A stretch of DNA of 64,000 nt from Rhizobium sp. RCAM05350. Its GTDB lineage: Bacteria > Pseudomonadota > Alphaproteobacteria > Rhizobiales > Rhizobiaceae. The translations under genes were made by a program, and so were the position numbers. Below are positions 1-9,176 of the stretch, piece by piece. The notes under the pieces were generated by a model that worked only from the letters and a program-made list of their open reading frames with translations, did no database searches and was not told the DNA's origin. The number at the start of each line of letters is the position of its first letter. Position 1 is the stretch's first letter. The stretch is taken from NCBI GenBank assembly GCA_024426085.1, contig CP087974.1, positions 4,072,001-4,136,000 on the forward strand, read 5' to 3'.

Positions 1-269
1 GATCGATATTACGGGTGACGATGACGAGCACCATGCCCGTTGCCATGACCGGAAACCGACGCAGCCTGGACCGTGAGGTTCCAAAGGTTGCGTGGCGTCA
101 GGAAAAGCCCGCCGGTGAAATATTGAAAGCCGAGCCAGATGCACAGCAGAGCTGCGATCATCCCGAGAAGCCGGGTATCGATCTCGGTCGCCTGCAGGAA
201 GCGCTGCAGGGCGGTTCCCTGTGTCTGGCGCACGCTGCTGGAAGGCGTGGCAATGGTGGTGTTCGCCAT
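1..269 (-). CDS. xylH: Xylose-type sugar ABC transporter permease, N-terminal part (cut by window edge)
   Basis: This is the start of an inner-membrane permease of the XylH/RbsC class, which forms the channel of a sugar importer. The first ~35 residues are cytoplasmic and are followed by a hydrophobic segment (LLGMIAALLCIWLGFQYF) typical of the first membrane helix. The ATG at 269 is preceded by an AGGGGAG ribosome site about 12 bases upstream. The gene follows xylF in the same direction, 218 bp downstream, so the pair is probably one operon. Near 46-52 the frame breaks: removing one C restores the expected reading VMATGMVLVIVTRNID up to the edge, so an inserted base is likely. The rest of the gene and the partner ATPase lie outside the window. 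Xylose specificity is inferred from XylF and XylR. Confidence 0.85.
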
Positions 270-422
270 TTCCTGATTACTCCCCTTTATTCTTGTCTTT
301 ACAGCGCCGCGCGTCATTCATGACGCGCAAAGATCGCTGTAACACTTTAGATTTGCTGCATAATTTTCCCTAAATCGATACCGATTTAAGGAATTATGCA
401 GTAAAGTACCGCACATCGGAGA

Positions 423-450
423 AGCGCCGCAACGTGATCGTTGCGGCGCT
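423..450 (-). other. Intercistronic stem-loop between xylF and xylH
   Basis: A perfect 12-bp inverted repeat (AGCGCCGCAACG, loop TGAT) lies 38 bp after the xylF stop. On the transcribed strand no run of T follows it, so it is unlikely to be a simple terminator. Hairpins in this place between binding-protein and permease genes commonly protect the upstream mRNA and make the binding protein more abundant; that role is inferred here. Confidence 0.6.
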
Positions 451-487
451 CGTGACGGGACCTTATTTGCCCATGTTCAGGATCGGA

Positions 488-1527
488 TCAGTTGCAGACC
501 GCAACGGTTCCGGCCTTTACGCCCTGGCAGGTTTCTTCCTTGGAAATCCAGCCGGCGTCGATGACGACGTTCAGGTTGTCCTTGGTGATCGGCTGCGGTG
601 CGATGAAGAACGACTGCATTTCGACAGCCTTCGGTCCGCTGGCAAATTTGACCGTGCCCGGGATGGCGTCCATTGCGGCACCGCCGGCAAGCGCTACGGC
701 GATTTCGCCGGCCTTCTTGCCGAGTTCGCGGCTATCCTTCCAGACGGATACGGTCTGGGTGCCAAGGGCGACGCGGTTCAGAGCGGCCTTGTCGCCGTCC
801 TGGCCGGAGACCGGTACTGCACCAGCCAGACCCTGGGCTTCGAGCGCTGCAACAACGCCGCCTGCCATGCCGTCGTTCGACGAAACGACGCCGTCGACCT
901 TGTTGTCGTTGGCGGTCAGGAACTGCTCCATGTTCTTCTGGGCAGCTTCAGGCTTCCAGCCGTCCGTATAGGCTTCGCCGACATTCTTGATCTTGCCTGC
1001 GTCCATGGCGGCCTTCAGCACTTCCATCTGTCCGGAGAACAGGAAGTCTGCGTTCGGGTCTGTCGAAGCGCCCTTGATGAAGACGTAGTTGCCTTCCGGC
1101 TTGACCTTGAACACTTCGGCAGCCTGCATGCGGCCGACTTCCTTGTTGTCGAAGGTGATGTAGTAGGCGGCCGGATTTTCGATCAGGCGGTCGTAACCGA
1201 CGACCGGGATGCCTTCAGCTGCAGCCTTTTCGATGGCCGGGCCGATGGCTTCGAATCCTGCGCCAGAACGATGATGGCGTTGGCGCCCTGGGCGATCAGC
1301 GATCCGATGTCGGTCAGCTGTTTGGCGGCGGAAGCCTGCGCGTCAGCGGAGATGTACTTGTCGCCGGATGCTTCGAGTGCTGCCTTGATCGCGGCTTCGT
1401 CGGTCTTCCAGCGTTCTTCCTGGAAGTTCGACCAGGAAACGCCGACGACCGGATCCTTGGCCATGGCTGCAGTGTGCAGGGATACGATGATGGCAGCGCC
1501 TGCCATCAGTGTCAAAACTGATTTCAT
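488..1527 (-). CDS. xylF: D-xylose ABC transporter periplasmic binding protein XylF
   Basis: This is a periplasmic sugar-binding protein of the XylF family (Peripla_BP_4 fold) that delivers xylose to the XylH permease. The product starts [16 protein letters not shown], a signal peptide ending near AAMAKDP. The mature part opens with [15 protein letters not shown], the strand-loop that contacts the sugar in this family, and the C-terminal half carries [14 protein letters not shown] and PVSGQDGD. The ATG at 1527 has a strong GGGAGGAC ribosome site. The frame breaks near 1255; adding back one base joins LAQDS to [23 protein letters not shown], so a missing base is likely. Full length after correction is about 347 residues, normal for XylF. 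xylR is divergent upstream and xylH lies downstream. Confidence 0.9.
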
Positions 1528-1618
1528 GAAGTCCTCCCAAGTGACCGCTGGCCGTCCGCGCGAACCTCCCGCACGGCCCCCGGCCAGCAAATTTGCCTGT
1601 CGTCAACTCCAAAGAGTT

Positions 1619-1639
1619 TTTTCTCGACAGTCGAGAAAA
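1619..1639. promoter_or_regulatory. 21-bp palindrome between xylF and xylR, candidate XylR operator
   Basis: Arms TTTTCTCGAC and GTCGAGAAAA match perfectly around a single A. The site lies 92 bp before the xylF start and 118 bp before the xylR start, in the shared control region of the divergent genes. ROK-family repressors bind palindromes of this size. Assignment to XylR is by position only. Confidence 0.6.
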
Positions 1640-1756
1640 TAGATGTCAGAGTTTTTCGGGGCTGTCAACAACGCTTTGGGCAAGGCCGTTTGACATCGGG
1701 CAGATGCTTTGGGAGGAGCATGTGTTTGTGGAATTCGTGAATCACAGGGATGCGCA

Positions 1757-2994
1757 ATGCTGAGCAAATCGAGCACCGAATTGGTGCGTCAGCAAAACAG
1801 CGCGCTCGTGCTTGCGACGTTGCGGCGCCTGGGGTCGCTCTCTCATACCGACATATCCGAACATACCGGACTGGCATCTGCGACGGTTTCGGCGATCACT
1901 GCCGAACTGGAGCGGGCAGGGGTCATCGAGAAGCCGGAACAGCAGGTGCCTTCGGGGCGCGGACGGCCGCGTGTGCTGTTTGCGCAGCGTCGCGACAGCG
2001 GCTTTCTGATCGCCGTGCGGATCTCTTCGGATGTCGTCCAGTATTCGCTGGTGGATTATTCCGGGCGGCTGATCGACCGCTTCTGAGGAGCCGCGCAATC
2101 ACAAGGTTGTGGGAACGCAGCCTTTTGCCGAGGGGTTCCTCGATGCGCTGGCCCGCCTCATTCACCGGTCGCGGCTGAACAAGGAGCAGATCCTCGCCGT
2201 CTCTATCAGCAGCAAGGGCACCGTCGATGCCGACGGCAAGCGGCTGTTGTGGTCGCCGGTCTTCGGCGGCGAGCAAATCGATTTCGTTTCGCTGCTGCAG
2301 CCGGAATGGCGTGCCAAAGTCACGCTCAACAACGAGACCCTGCTAGTCGCCCAGGCTCTGGGGATGAAGGCGGATGCGAGCCAGTCCGGCTCTTTTCGCG
2401 CGCTTGCTGCCTTGTCACTCGGTCACAGCATCGGGCTTGGTGTTGCCCTGCAAGGATAGGTTCGGCGAACTGGAGGTGACGGCTCCCAATTTCGGCCACA
2501 TGCTGCATGCTGCCAATGGCTGCCTGTGCCGTTGTGGCTCCTTCGGCTGTATCGAGGCTTCGGCGGGCTTCTATGGAATTCTGCGCACCGCCTTTGAAGT
2601 GCCGCCGGATACGATCCCGGCCAAGTTCGTGCCGCTGGCGGAAATGGACAAGATCGCCGCGAGTGCGCGCCAAGGCAACCGGATGGCGGGTTATGCTTTC
2701 CGTCAGGCAGGCATCGCGCTTGGCAACGGCCTTTCCCGGCTGCTTAGCCTTTACGACCGCATGCCGATCTACATAACCGGACCGGGGACGCGCTATTTCG
2801 ATCTTTTGCAGCGCGGGGTCGATGAGGGGCTCGAGCAATCGCATGAGGTCCGCCTGCAAGGCAGGCCGGAGATTTCGGTGATCTTCGATGAACAGAGACT
2901 GGTTTTTGACGGTCATCTGGATCGGGCCTTGACCGATATGGATCATGACATCGCCGCTTTCAGGCCGGTTCCCCCGGCAACAGATCAGGCTTGA
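1757..2994 (+). CDS. xylR: ROK-family transcriptional regulator, probable xylose repressor XylR
   Basis: The product is a ROK repressor: an N-terminal winged helix (residues ~10-70, with HTDISEHTGLASATVSAITAELERAGVI) followed by a sugar-kinase-like domain. The ROK zinc signature is present as NGCLCRCGSFGCIEA. The start at 1757 (MLSKSSTELVRQQN) matches the family N-terminus. Two inserted T's, near 2084 and 2457, shift the frame; removing them gives one continuous protein of about 412 residues, the usual length. It is divergent from xylF and ends at a terminator shared with the convergent iolG. Without xylose it would be expected to repress xylF-xylH; this is inferred from family and position. 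Confidence 0.85.
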
Positions 2995-3000
2995 TACAAG

Positions 3001-3025
3001 AAAGGCCGGGCGAACCCGGCCTTTT
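3001..3025. terminator. Bidirectional terminator between xylR and iolG
   Basis: Stem AAAGGCCGGG / CCCGGCCTTT with loop CGAA, followed by TT on the plus strand. It begins six bases after the xylR stop and 18 bases beyond the end of iolG on the other strand, so it can serve both convergent genes. Confidence 0.8.
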
Positions 3026-3042
3026 GTCGTTGAGCTTATCGA

Positions 3043-4038
3043 TTACGCGTCGATGCGGATCTGGCGTTTTTCCGTCACTGACTTTACGGCCGCGTCAGCC
3101 AGTGCCAGCGCAGCGAGGCCATCGGCGCCTGAAGGCGTGATCTTGGTGCCTTTTTCGATCCGTGGAGATGAAGCCGGCGATTTCGTTGGCATAGGCCTCG
3201 GTGTAGCGGGTCATGAAGAAATCATGCAGCGGCGGGCGGGTATAGCCGTCGCCGTTGGCAATCTCGATCGAGACGGCGCGCTGGTTTTCGGCGGAGACGA
3301 CGCCCTTGGAGCCGTGCACTTCGATGCGCTGGTCGTAGCCATAGGTGGCGCGGCGTGAGTTGGAAATGATTGCCTGTTTGCCGGATGCGGTTTCAAGGAT
3401 GACCGAGACGCTGTCGTAGTCGCCTGCCTTGCCGATTTCCGGATCGACGAGAACAGCGGCATGGGCGGTGACGACAACGGGTTCTTCACCGAGCAGGAAG
3501 CGGGCCATGTCGAAATCATGAATAGTCATGTCGCGGAAGATGCCGCCGGAACGCTTGATATAGTCGACCGGCGGCGCGCTGGGATCGCGCGAGATGATCG
3601 TGACCATTTCGACTGTGCCGATCTTGCCATCGTCGATCGCTTTGCGCACGGCCATGAAATGCGGGTCGAAGCGGCGATTGAAGCCGACCATCAGCTTGCC
3701 CTTGGTCTCTTCGACGACCTTCATGCATTCGCACGCGGCCGACGTCGAGATCGATCGGCTTTTCGCAGAAGATCGCCTTGCCGGCACGGGCGAAGCGCTC
3801 GATCAGGTCGGCATGGGTATCTGTCGGCGTGCAGATGACGACGGCGTCAATATCCGCCGATTTTTCGATCTCTTCGATCGTGCGCACGGCGCAGCCATAT
3901 TGTTTGGCGATCGCGTTGGCGGCATCGGGGAAAGGCATCGGCGACGGCGACGAGGACGGCATCCGGATTGCCGCTGACGGCTTTAGCGTGGACCTTGCCG
4001 ATACGGCCGGCGCCGAGAAGACCAAATCTGACGGTCAT
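3043..4038 (-). CDS. iolG: Inositol 2-dehydrogenase
   Basis: An NAD-dependent oxidoreductase of the Gfo/Idh/MocA family that oxidises myo-inositol to scyllo-inosose in the cytoplasm. The Rossmann motif is FGLLGAGRIGKVHA at the N-terminus, CEKPIDLD is the conserved catalytic-lysine segment, and MVGFNRRFDPHF and GIFRDMTIHDFDMARFLLGEEP carry the family's substrate-side residues. The frame breaks near 3164 (extra base), 3733 (missing base) and 3929 (extra C). The corrected length is about 331 residues, as expected. I chose the ATG at 4038, six bases after AAAGAG; an ATG at 4044 is the alternative. The gene stands alone, as inositol dehydrogenase often does in rhizobia, and has an IolR-type site upstream. 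Confidence 0.9.
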
Positions 4039-4292
4039 GTTCATCTCTTTTTGTCGAGCGGCAAAGCGCCGCGAAGGGACGGGGGTGATGACGCTCACTC
4101 CGGACAGGCGTTGCGGAAGACAGGTCCGCGCTGATGCTGTTGAGGTGGTTTCAGGCGTCTGCCAGTCCCGCGTGGGCGGGCTGGCGTAAAAACTCTCTCC
4201 CTGTTCGTTTTCATGTCGAATTCGTGTCTGCGCTGCATGCCTCCCAGGATACAAGCGGAAATCGGAATGAAAAAGTAACGATCACAATTTTC

Positions 4293-4306
4293 GGAATATT
4301 TATTCC
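4293..4306. promoter_or_regulatory. Candidate IolR operator upstream of iolG
   Basis: The sequence GGAATATTTATTCC fits the GGAA-N6-TTCC motif reported for the rhizobial inositol-catabolism repressor IolR (RpiR family). It lies 255 bp before the iolG start. The rest of the 393-bp gap between iolG and the next gene holds only an imperfect GC-rich stem-loop (about 4162-4186) in what would be the iolG leader. Confidence 0.55.
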
Positions 4307-4431
4307 ATTTGGCGCGCTGCCGTCAAGGTGTTAAACCTGTCGTGCTCTTGCGGCAAATGTCTTTTTCGACATAAAGCTGTGGTCTTTGACGTCGGGCCGC
4401 ACGGCAAGGCACATCCTCAAGGACAGTTTGC

Positions 4432-4632
4432 ATGATGAAGTTCATTGATCCCGATCATCCGTTCTACCGCCCGCTCTGGGTGCGGCTCCTGATCGTGGCG
4501 CTCTGCTCCCTGTGGACCGCGGTTGAGTTTTGGAACGGGGCCGACACCTGGGGCATGATTTTCCTGGCGGTGTCGGCCTATACGGCCTGCGTCCTCATCA
4601 TTTTCTTCAAGCCGAAAACCGAAGTCGCCTGA
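4432..4632 (+). CDS. Small membrane protein, DUF3329-like
   Basis: A 66-residue protein with the opening MMKFIDPDHPFYRPLWVR, one or two hydrophobic helices (LLIVALCSLWTAVEFW and GMIFLAVSAYTACVLIIFF) and a basic tail ending PKTEVA. This layout resembles the small DUF3329 proteins common in Rhizobiales, whose function is unknown. AAGGA lies eight bases before the ATG. The gene is intact and stands alone; the next gene is convergent and ends 32 bp away. Confidence 0.7.
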   Translation: MMKFIDPDHPFYRPLWVRLLIVALCSLWTAVEFWNGADTWGMIFLAVSAYTACVLIIFFKPKTEVA

Positions 4633-4663
4633 AGAGCCAAAGACCGACGATCCGGCCTGATCG

Positions 4664-5128
4664 TCACCGCCGCTGCATCAGGCGCAACCGCCTTTGCGCT
4701 TCGTCGATCAGCATGTTGGCGATCTTCATGCGAAGCGTAGCATTGGCCCGGTAATCCGGGGCATGCCGATCCGGGTGGTTTTCGGCGGCAAAACGGCGGC
4801 GTTTGTCCGCCAGTGTCAGCTGCGTTTCCATTTCCGTCAGCGCCAGGTCGGCGGCAATCTGTTCCGGGCTGATCCTGCGAAGGTATTCCGGCATGACGGG
4901 CTTGGGCACAGGTTTGGCGGGGGCAAGCATCTCGTCGCTTGCCGTATCGAAATAGGCGCGCTGAACCACGCCACTGCCGGCCATGGCAGATGTTTCCGGA
5001 TTGCCGACGAAACCGGCGTTGAAGCCGCGGATCGCCGCGGACGGCCGCTCCTCTTCGGGAGCTTCGTCCTCGTCTTCTTCCGCTTTCAACCGCTCCAGCA
5101 CCGACTGGAATACCGACATTCCGAACAT
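4664..5128 (-). CDS. J-domain-like hypothetical protein
   Basis: A 154-residue cytoplasmic protein. The N-terminus is rich in acidic residues (AEEDEDEAPEEE) and the middle is Pro-rich. The C-terminus (FAAENHPDRHAPDYRANATL, then a basic amphipathic helix) carries the HPD tripeptide of J domains, with helix III after it. Only the end of a J domain is visible, so it may be a degenerate DnaJ-type co-chaperone; DnaK stimulation is not proven. I selected the ATG at 5128 because GGAGAG precedes it by five bases; ATG at 5119 is possible. The reading frame is intact. Confidence 0.65.
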   Translation of the reverse strand: MFGMSVFQSVLERLKAEEDEDEAPEEERPSAAIRGFNAGFVGNPETSAMAGSGVVQRAYFDTASDEMLAPAKPVPKPVMPEYLRRISPEQIAADLALTEMETQLTLADKRRRFAAENHPDRHAPDYRANATLRMKIANMLIDEAQRRLRLMQRR

Positions 5129-5182
5129 GCATCTCTCCATCGTCGGCGACTGTGAAAGCACATCAGGGTTTTGCGGGGCTGT

Positions 5183-6159
5183 TCAGGCGGTGCTCTGCTT
5201 CAGGATCAAGTCATAAAGCAGCTTGGCGCTGGGCGGCAGGGCGCGGCCGCGTGCGGTGATCAGGCTATAGGGCCGGATCTTGATGTTGAAATCGGTGGGC
5301 AGGACGCGGATTTCGCCAGCCTTGCCGCCATTGCCGGCAATCAGATCGGCCACGTCACGGGCAACCGGGGCAATGGCATTGGTGTTGCGGACAATCGATA
5401 CGGTCAGGATAATCGAGGACGTGTTGATGATGGTTGCGGGCAGGGGCGTGCCGGCCGATAGAAAACTGTCTTCGACCGCGCGACGCAGAAGCGTTCCGGA
5501 GGGCTGGAAGACCCAATCATAGCCGGGAAGATCGGTGGAGGTGACGATGTCCTTTTCAAGCAGCGGATGCCCCTCCCGCACAATCAGGCAGACATCCTCT
5601 TCACCGATCTCGATCAGGTTGAACTCATGGGGATCCATGTCGTCGGGAATTCTGCCAATGACGAAGTCGTGCCGTGCCGACAAAAGCTCGCGCACCAGGA
5701 CGTTGCTGTTTTCGATCTGGATATTGATCTCGATGCCGGGATAGGCCGTGGAGACCTGGCGGATGGCCGGGACAGCCAGATTGAGAGCCGGTCCCGGTGA
5801 CGGACCCCAAGGATACCCGAGCCGCCGCTGCCGGTCTTCAGTTCGTTGATCTCTCGCGTCGTTTCCCGCAACTCCAGAAAGATTGTACGCGCGGCGCGCC
5901 AGCGCCCTGCCATATTGCGTCAGTTCGACGCCGCGGGCGACGCGGGCACAGAGCGGTGCCTTTAAAATCGCCTCGACTTCGCCGAGCATCGCGATGCTGC
6001 CGGCTGCGAAATACTGAGCGCATCCGCCGCCGCGCTGATCTGACCGTGGTTTTCGATGGCCAGAATCAGCTGCAGGTGACTCATTTTTAGGCCTGAGCGA
6101 AAAATTCCGCGCTCGGAATAACCCTCGGCTGTGGATGACAGCAGCACCGGATCGTCCAT
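5183..6159 (-). CDS. gbpR: LysR-type regulator GbpR, divergent from chvE
   Basis: LysR-family regulator with an N-terminal helix-turn-helix (HLQLILAIENHGQISAAADA, then LSISQPAASRMLGEVEAIL) and a C-terminal effector domain (GPALNLAVPAIRQV onwards). In Agrobacterium, gbpR lies divergently beside chvE and controls it in response to sugars such as galactose; the same arrangement occurs here. The frame is broken near 5990 (missing base) and at several points between about 5790 and 5890; after correction the length is near 325 residues. The start at 6159 has GGAAGGTGG upstream and keeps the SGLKMSHLQL segment usual for this subfamily; ATG at 6084 would be too short. Confidence 0.85.
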
Positions 6160-6454
6160 ATTTTACCCACCTTCCGAGAAAAATGCCGTGATATCTGGAA
6201 AAATCACACTGTTACGCGTTAGTATACCGAAATTGTTATGAAGATACACCTATATTGTATTTGACAGTTATGATGTTTGATTCCAGTTTGCGGCGATGTG
6301 CGCCAGCGTGCTCGGGAGCGTGTAAGGCCTGGGAGGGCTTTCTTTCACCCCTTAAACCTCCGCCAAGAGATTTTCTGATCTCTCGGCTGCAGGAAGCGCT
6401 GCACATATCGAGGCCGGCCGATCGCCGCCTGGATCAACACTCAGGGAGAGATAC
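6160..6454. promoter_or_regulatory. gbpR-chvE divergent control region with a candidate chvE -35 box
   Basis: This 295-bp gap holds a locally AT-rich stretch (about 6180-6290) in an otherwise GC-rich region. TTGACA at 6261-6266 is a perfect -35 consensus on the chvE strand, but the segment 17 bases later (CAGTTT) is a poor -10, as expected for an activator-dependent promoter. GbpR would be expected to bind upstream of it. I could not define its site. Confidence 0.4.
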
Positions 6455-7522
6455 ATGAGATTAGTTACTTCGCTTCTCGCCGCCGCAGCGCTCAGCGTGG
6501 CGTCGTTCGTCGTTCCGGCGATTGCCCAGGACAAGGGCACCGTCGGCATCTCGATGCCCACCAAGACCTCGACCCGTTGGATCTCCGACGGCGAGACGAT
6601 GGAAAAGCTGTTCAAGGAAGCCGGCTATACGGCGGACCTGCAGTTCGCTGACGACGACATTCCGAACCAGCTGGCCCAGATCGAGAACATGGTCACCAAG
6701 GGTGCCAAGGTTCTGATCATCGGCGCCATCGACGGCACGACGCTCTCCGACATCCTGGCGAAGGCTCACGAAGCTGGCGTTAAGGTCATCGCTTATGACC
6801 GTCTGATCCCTGATTCCGGCAATGTCGACTACTACGCAACGTTCGACAACTTCCAGGTTGGCGTTCTGCAGGCAACGACGCTCGTACAGGGCCTCAAGCT
6901 TGATGGCGCGACGGAGCCGAAGAACGTTGAACTGTTCGGCGGTTCGCCGGATGACAACAACGCCTTCTTCTTCTACGACGGCGCAATGTCGGTTCTGCAG
7001 CCGCTGATCGACGCCAAGAAGATCGTCGTCAAGTCCGGCCAGACAGGCATGGATAAGGTCGGTACGCTGCGTTGGGACGGTGCTGTTGCACAGGCCCGCA
7101 TGGAAAACCTCCTGTCCTCGACCTACACCGATGCCAAGGTTGACGGCGTTCTGTCGCCTTACGATGGTCTGTCCATCGGCATCATTTCGGCTCTGAAGGG
7201 CGTTGGCTACGGTTCCGGCGACATGCCGATGCCTGTTGTCACCGGTCAGGACGCCGAACTTCCGTCGGTCAAGTCGATCCTCGCTGGCGAACAGTATTCC
7301 TCGATCTTCAAGGATACCCGCGAGCTTGCCAAGGTTGCCGTCTCGATGACGGACGCCATCATTGGCGGCAAGGAGCCGGAAATCAACGACACCAAGACCT
7401 ACGACAACGGCGTCAAGGTCATCCCGTCCTACCTCCTGAAGCCGGTCGCTGTTGATAAGTCGAACGTCAAGGAAGTCCTGGTCGGCGCTGGCTACTACAC
7501 GGAAGACCAGATCAACAACTGA
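6455..7522 (+). CDS. chvE: Sugar-binding protein ChvE
   Basis: Periplasmic sugar-binding protein, 355 residues, intact. It binds galactose, arabinose, xylose and related sugars, feeds the GguAB importer and, in Agrobacterium, signals to the VirA kinase and to chemotaxis. A signal peptide runs to about residue 24 (ending AIAQDKG). Family motifs include [16 protein letters not shown] and the sugar-site segments IAYDRLIP and [15 protein letters not shown]; the C-terminus is [19 protein letters not shown] precedes the ATG. It heads the operon chvE-gguA-gguB-gguC, with gbpR divergent, exactly as in A. tumefaciens. Whether this strain carries vir genes cannot be seen here. Confidence 0.95.
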   Translation: MRLVTSLLAAAALSVASFVVPAIAQDKGTVGISMPTKTSTRWISDGETMEKLFKEAGYTADLQFADDDIPNQLAQIENMVTKGAKVLIIGAIDGTTLSDILAKAHEAGVKVIAYDRLIPDSGNVDYYATFDNFQVGVLQATTLVQGLKLDGATEPKNVELFGGSPDDNNAFFFYDGAMSVLQPLIDAKKIVVKSGQTGMDKVGTLRWDGAVAQARMENLLSSTYTDAKVDGVLSPYDGLSIGIISALKGVGYGSGDMPMPVVTGQDAELPSVKSILAGEQYSSIFKDTRELAKVAVSMTDAIIGGKEPEINDTKTYDNGVKVIPSYLLKPVAVDKSNVKEVLVGAGYYTEDQINN

Positions 7523-7540
7523 TCCCGTCTTCTCCATTCT

Positions 7541-7567
7541 GGGCCCGCATCACTTGCAGGCCCTTTT
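7541..7567 (+). terminator. Attenuating stem-loop after chvE
   Basis: Arms GGGCCCGC and GCAGGCCC pair at seven of eight positions around a seven-base loop and are followed by TTTT. The position between chvE and gguA suggests partial termination that leaves more binding protein than membrane components, a common feature of such operons. Confidence 0.55.
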
Positions 7568-7640
7568 ATCTTGATGAGAGACTTGTATTGTCATTGTGTC
7601 TGGCCTCATCATTCACGGACTGCCGCAGGATTACCTGAAC

Positions 7641-9176
7641 ATGGACAATATCATTCTCGAAATGCGGGGCATTACCAAGACGTTCCCGGGCGTCAAAGCC
7701 CTGGACAACGTCAATCTGAAGGTTCACGAGGGTGAAATTCACGCGCTGGTCGGCGAAAATGGAGCCGGCAAATCAACACTGATGAAGGTGTTGAGCGGTG
7801 TCTATCCCGCCGGAACCTACGAAGGCGAAATCCACTACGACCGTGAAGTTCGCAATTTCTCGACGATTTCGGATAGCGAGCATCTCGGCATCATCATCAT
7901 TCACCAGGAGCTGGCATTGGTGCCGCTGCTGTCGATTGCCGAAAACATCTTTCTTGGCAATGAGATCGCCACCAATGGCGTCATCGACTGGAAGCAAACT
8001 TTTGTGCACGCAGGGCCTGCTTGAAAAGGTCGGTCTGAAGGAGCCGCCATCGGCCCGTATCACCGATATCGGTGTCGGCAAGCAACAGCTCGTCGAAATC
8101 GCCAAGGCGCTGTCCAAGAAGGTTCGGCTGCTGATCCTCGACGAACCCACGGCCTCACTCAACGAGACCGATTCCCGACGCGCTCCTGAAGCTGCTGATG
8201 GAATTCCGCAAGCAGGGCATGACCTCGATCATCATTTCGCACAAGCTGAACGAGATCAAGAAGGTCGCCGACAAGATCACCATCCTGCGCGATGGCGGCA
8301 CGGTGGAAACGCTGAACTGTCATAACGAGGACATCAGCGAAGACCGGATCATCAAGGGCATGGTCGGCCACGATATGGAAGATCGCTACCCGCCGCGCGA
8401 GCCGAAGGTCGGCGAGATCCTGATGGAAGTGAAGAACTGGAACGTCTTCCACCAGCAGCACCGCGACCGCCAGTTCCTGCACGATATCAATTTCAACGTG
8501 CGCGCCGGCGAAGTCGTCGGCATTGCCGGCCTCATGGGTGCCGGCCGCACCGGAAACGGCGATGAGCGTCTTCGGAAAATCCTGGGGTCACAAGATTACC
8601 GGCGAAGTTCATATGCATGGCAAGCTGGTGGATGTCAGCACCATTCCGCGTGCTATCGATGCCGGCCTTGCCTATGTAACCGAAGACCGCAAGCAGCTCG
8701 GCCTGGTGTTGAACAACAACATCATGCACAACACCACGCTTGCCAACCTGAACGCGGTGGCGAGCAGCGGCGTGATCAATGACCACATGGAGCGTAAGGT
8801 TGCGACCGACTATCGGTCGAAGCTGCGTATCCGGTCGCATTCGATCTATCAGGAGGCGGTCAATCTGTCGGGTGGCAACCAGCAGAAGGTTGTCCTGTCG
8901 AAATGGCTGTTCACCACGCCTGAAGTCCTGATCCTCGACGAACCGACGCGCGGCATCGATGTCGGGGCGAAATATGAAATCTACACCATCATCAATCAGC
9001 TTGCCGCAGAAGGGAAGGGTATCCTGATGATCTCATCGGAAATGCCCGAACTTCTCGGAACCTGCGACCGTATCTACGTGATGAACGAAGGACGCATCGT
9101 CGCAGAGCTTTCGAAAGCAGAAGCAAGCCAGGAATCCATTATGCGCGCCATCATGCGCTCCGGGGAGAAACACTAA
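7641..9176 (+). CDS. gguA: Sugar ABC transporter ATP-binding protein GguA
   Basis: The ATPase of the ChvE/GguAB sugar importer, with two fused ABC domains (511 residues, standard for the class). Domain 1 has Walker [10 protein letters not shown] and Walker [17 protein letters not shown]; domain 2 has [15 protein letters not shown] and [20 protein letters not shown]. The frame breaks near 8005, at 8174 (extra C) and near 8550 (extra G); the shifts cancel, so start and stop are exactly in register over the full length. The stop overlaps the gguB start by one base, so the two are translationally coupled. I chose ATG 7641 because [20 protein letters not shown] is the conserved beginning. Confidence 0.92.

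Noticed and set aside
434-1642. 402-codon open frame on the plus strand opposite xylF
   Set aside because: It is antisense to a clear XylF and has no family similarity; long shadow frames are common in this GC-rich DNA.
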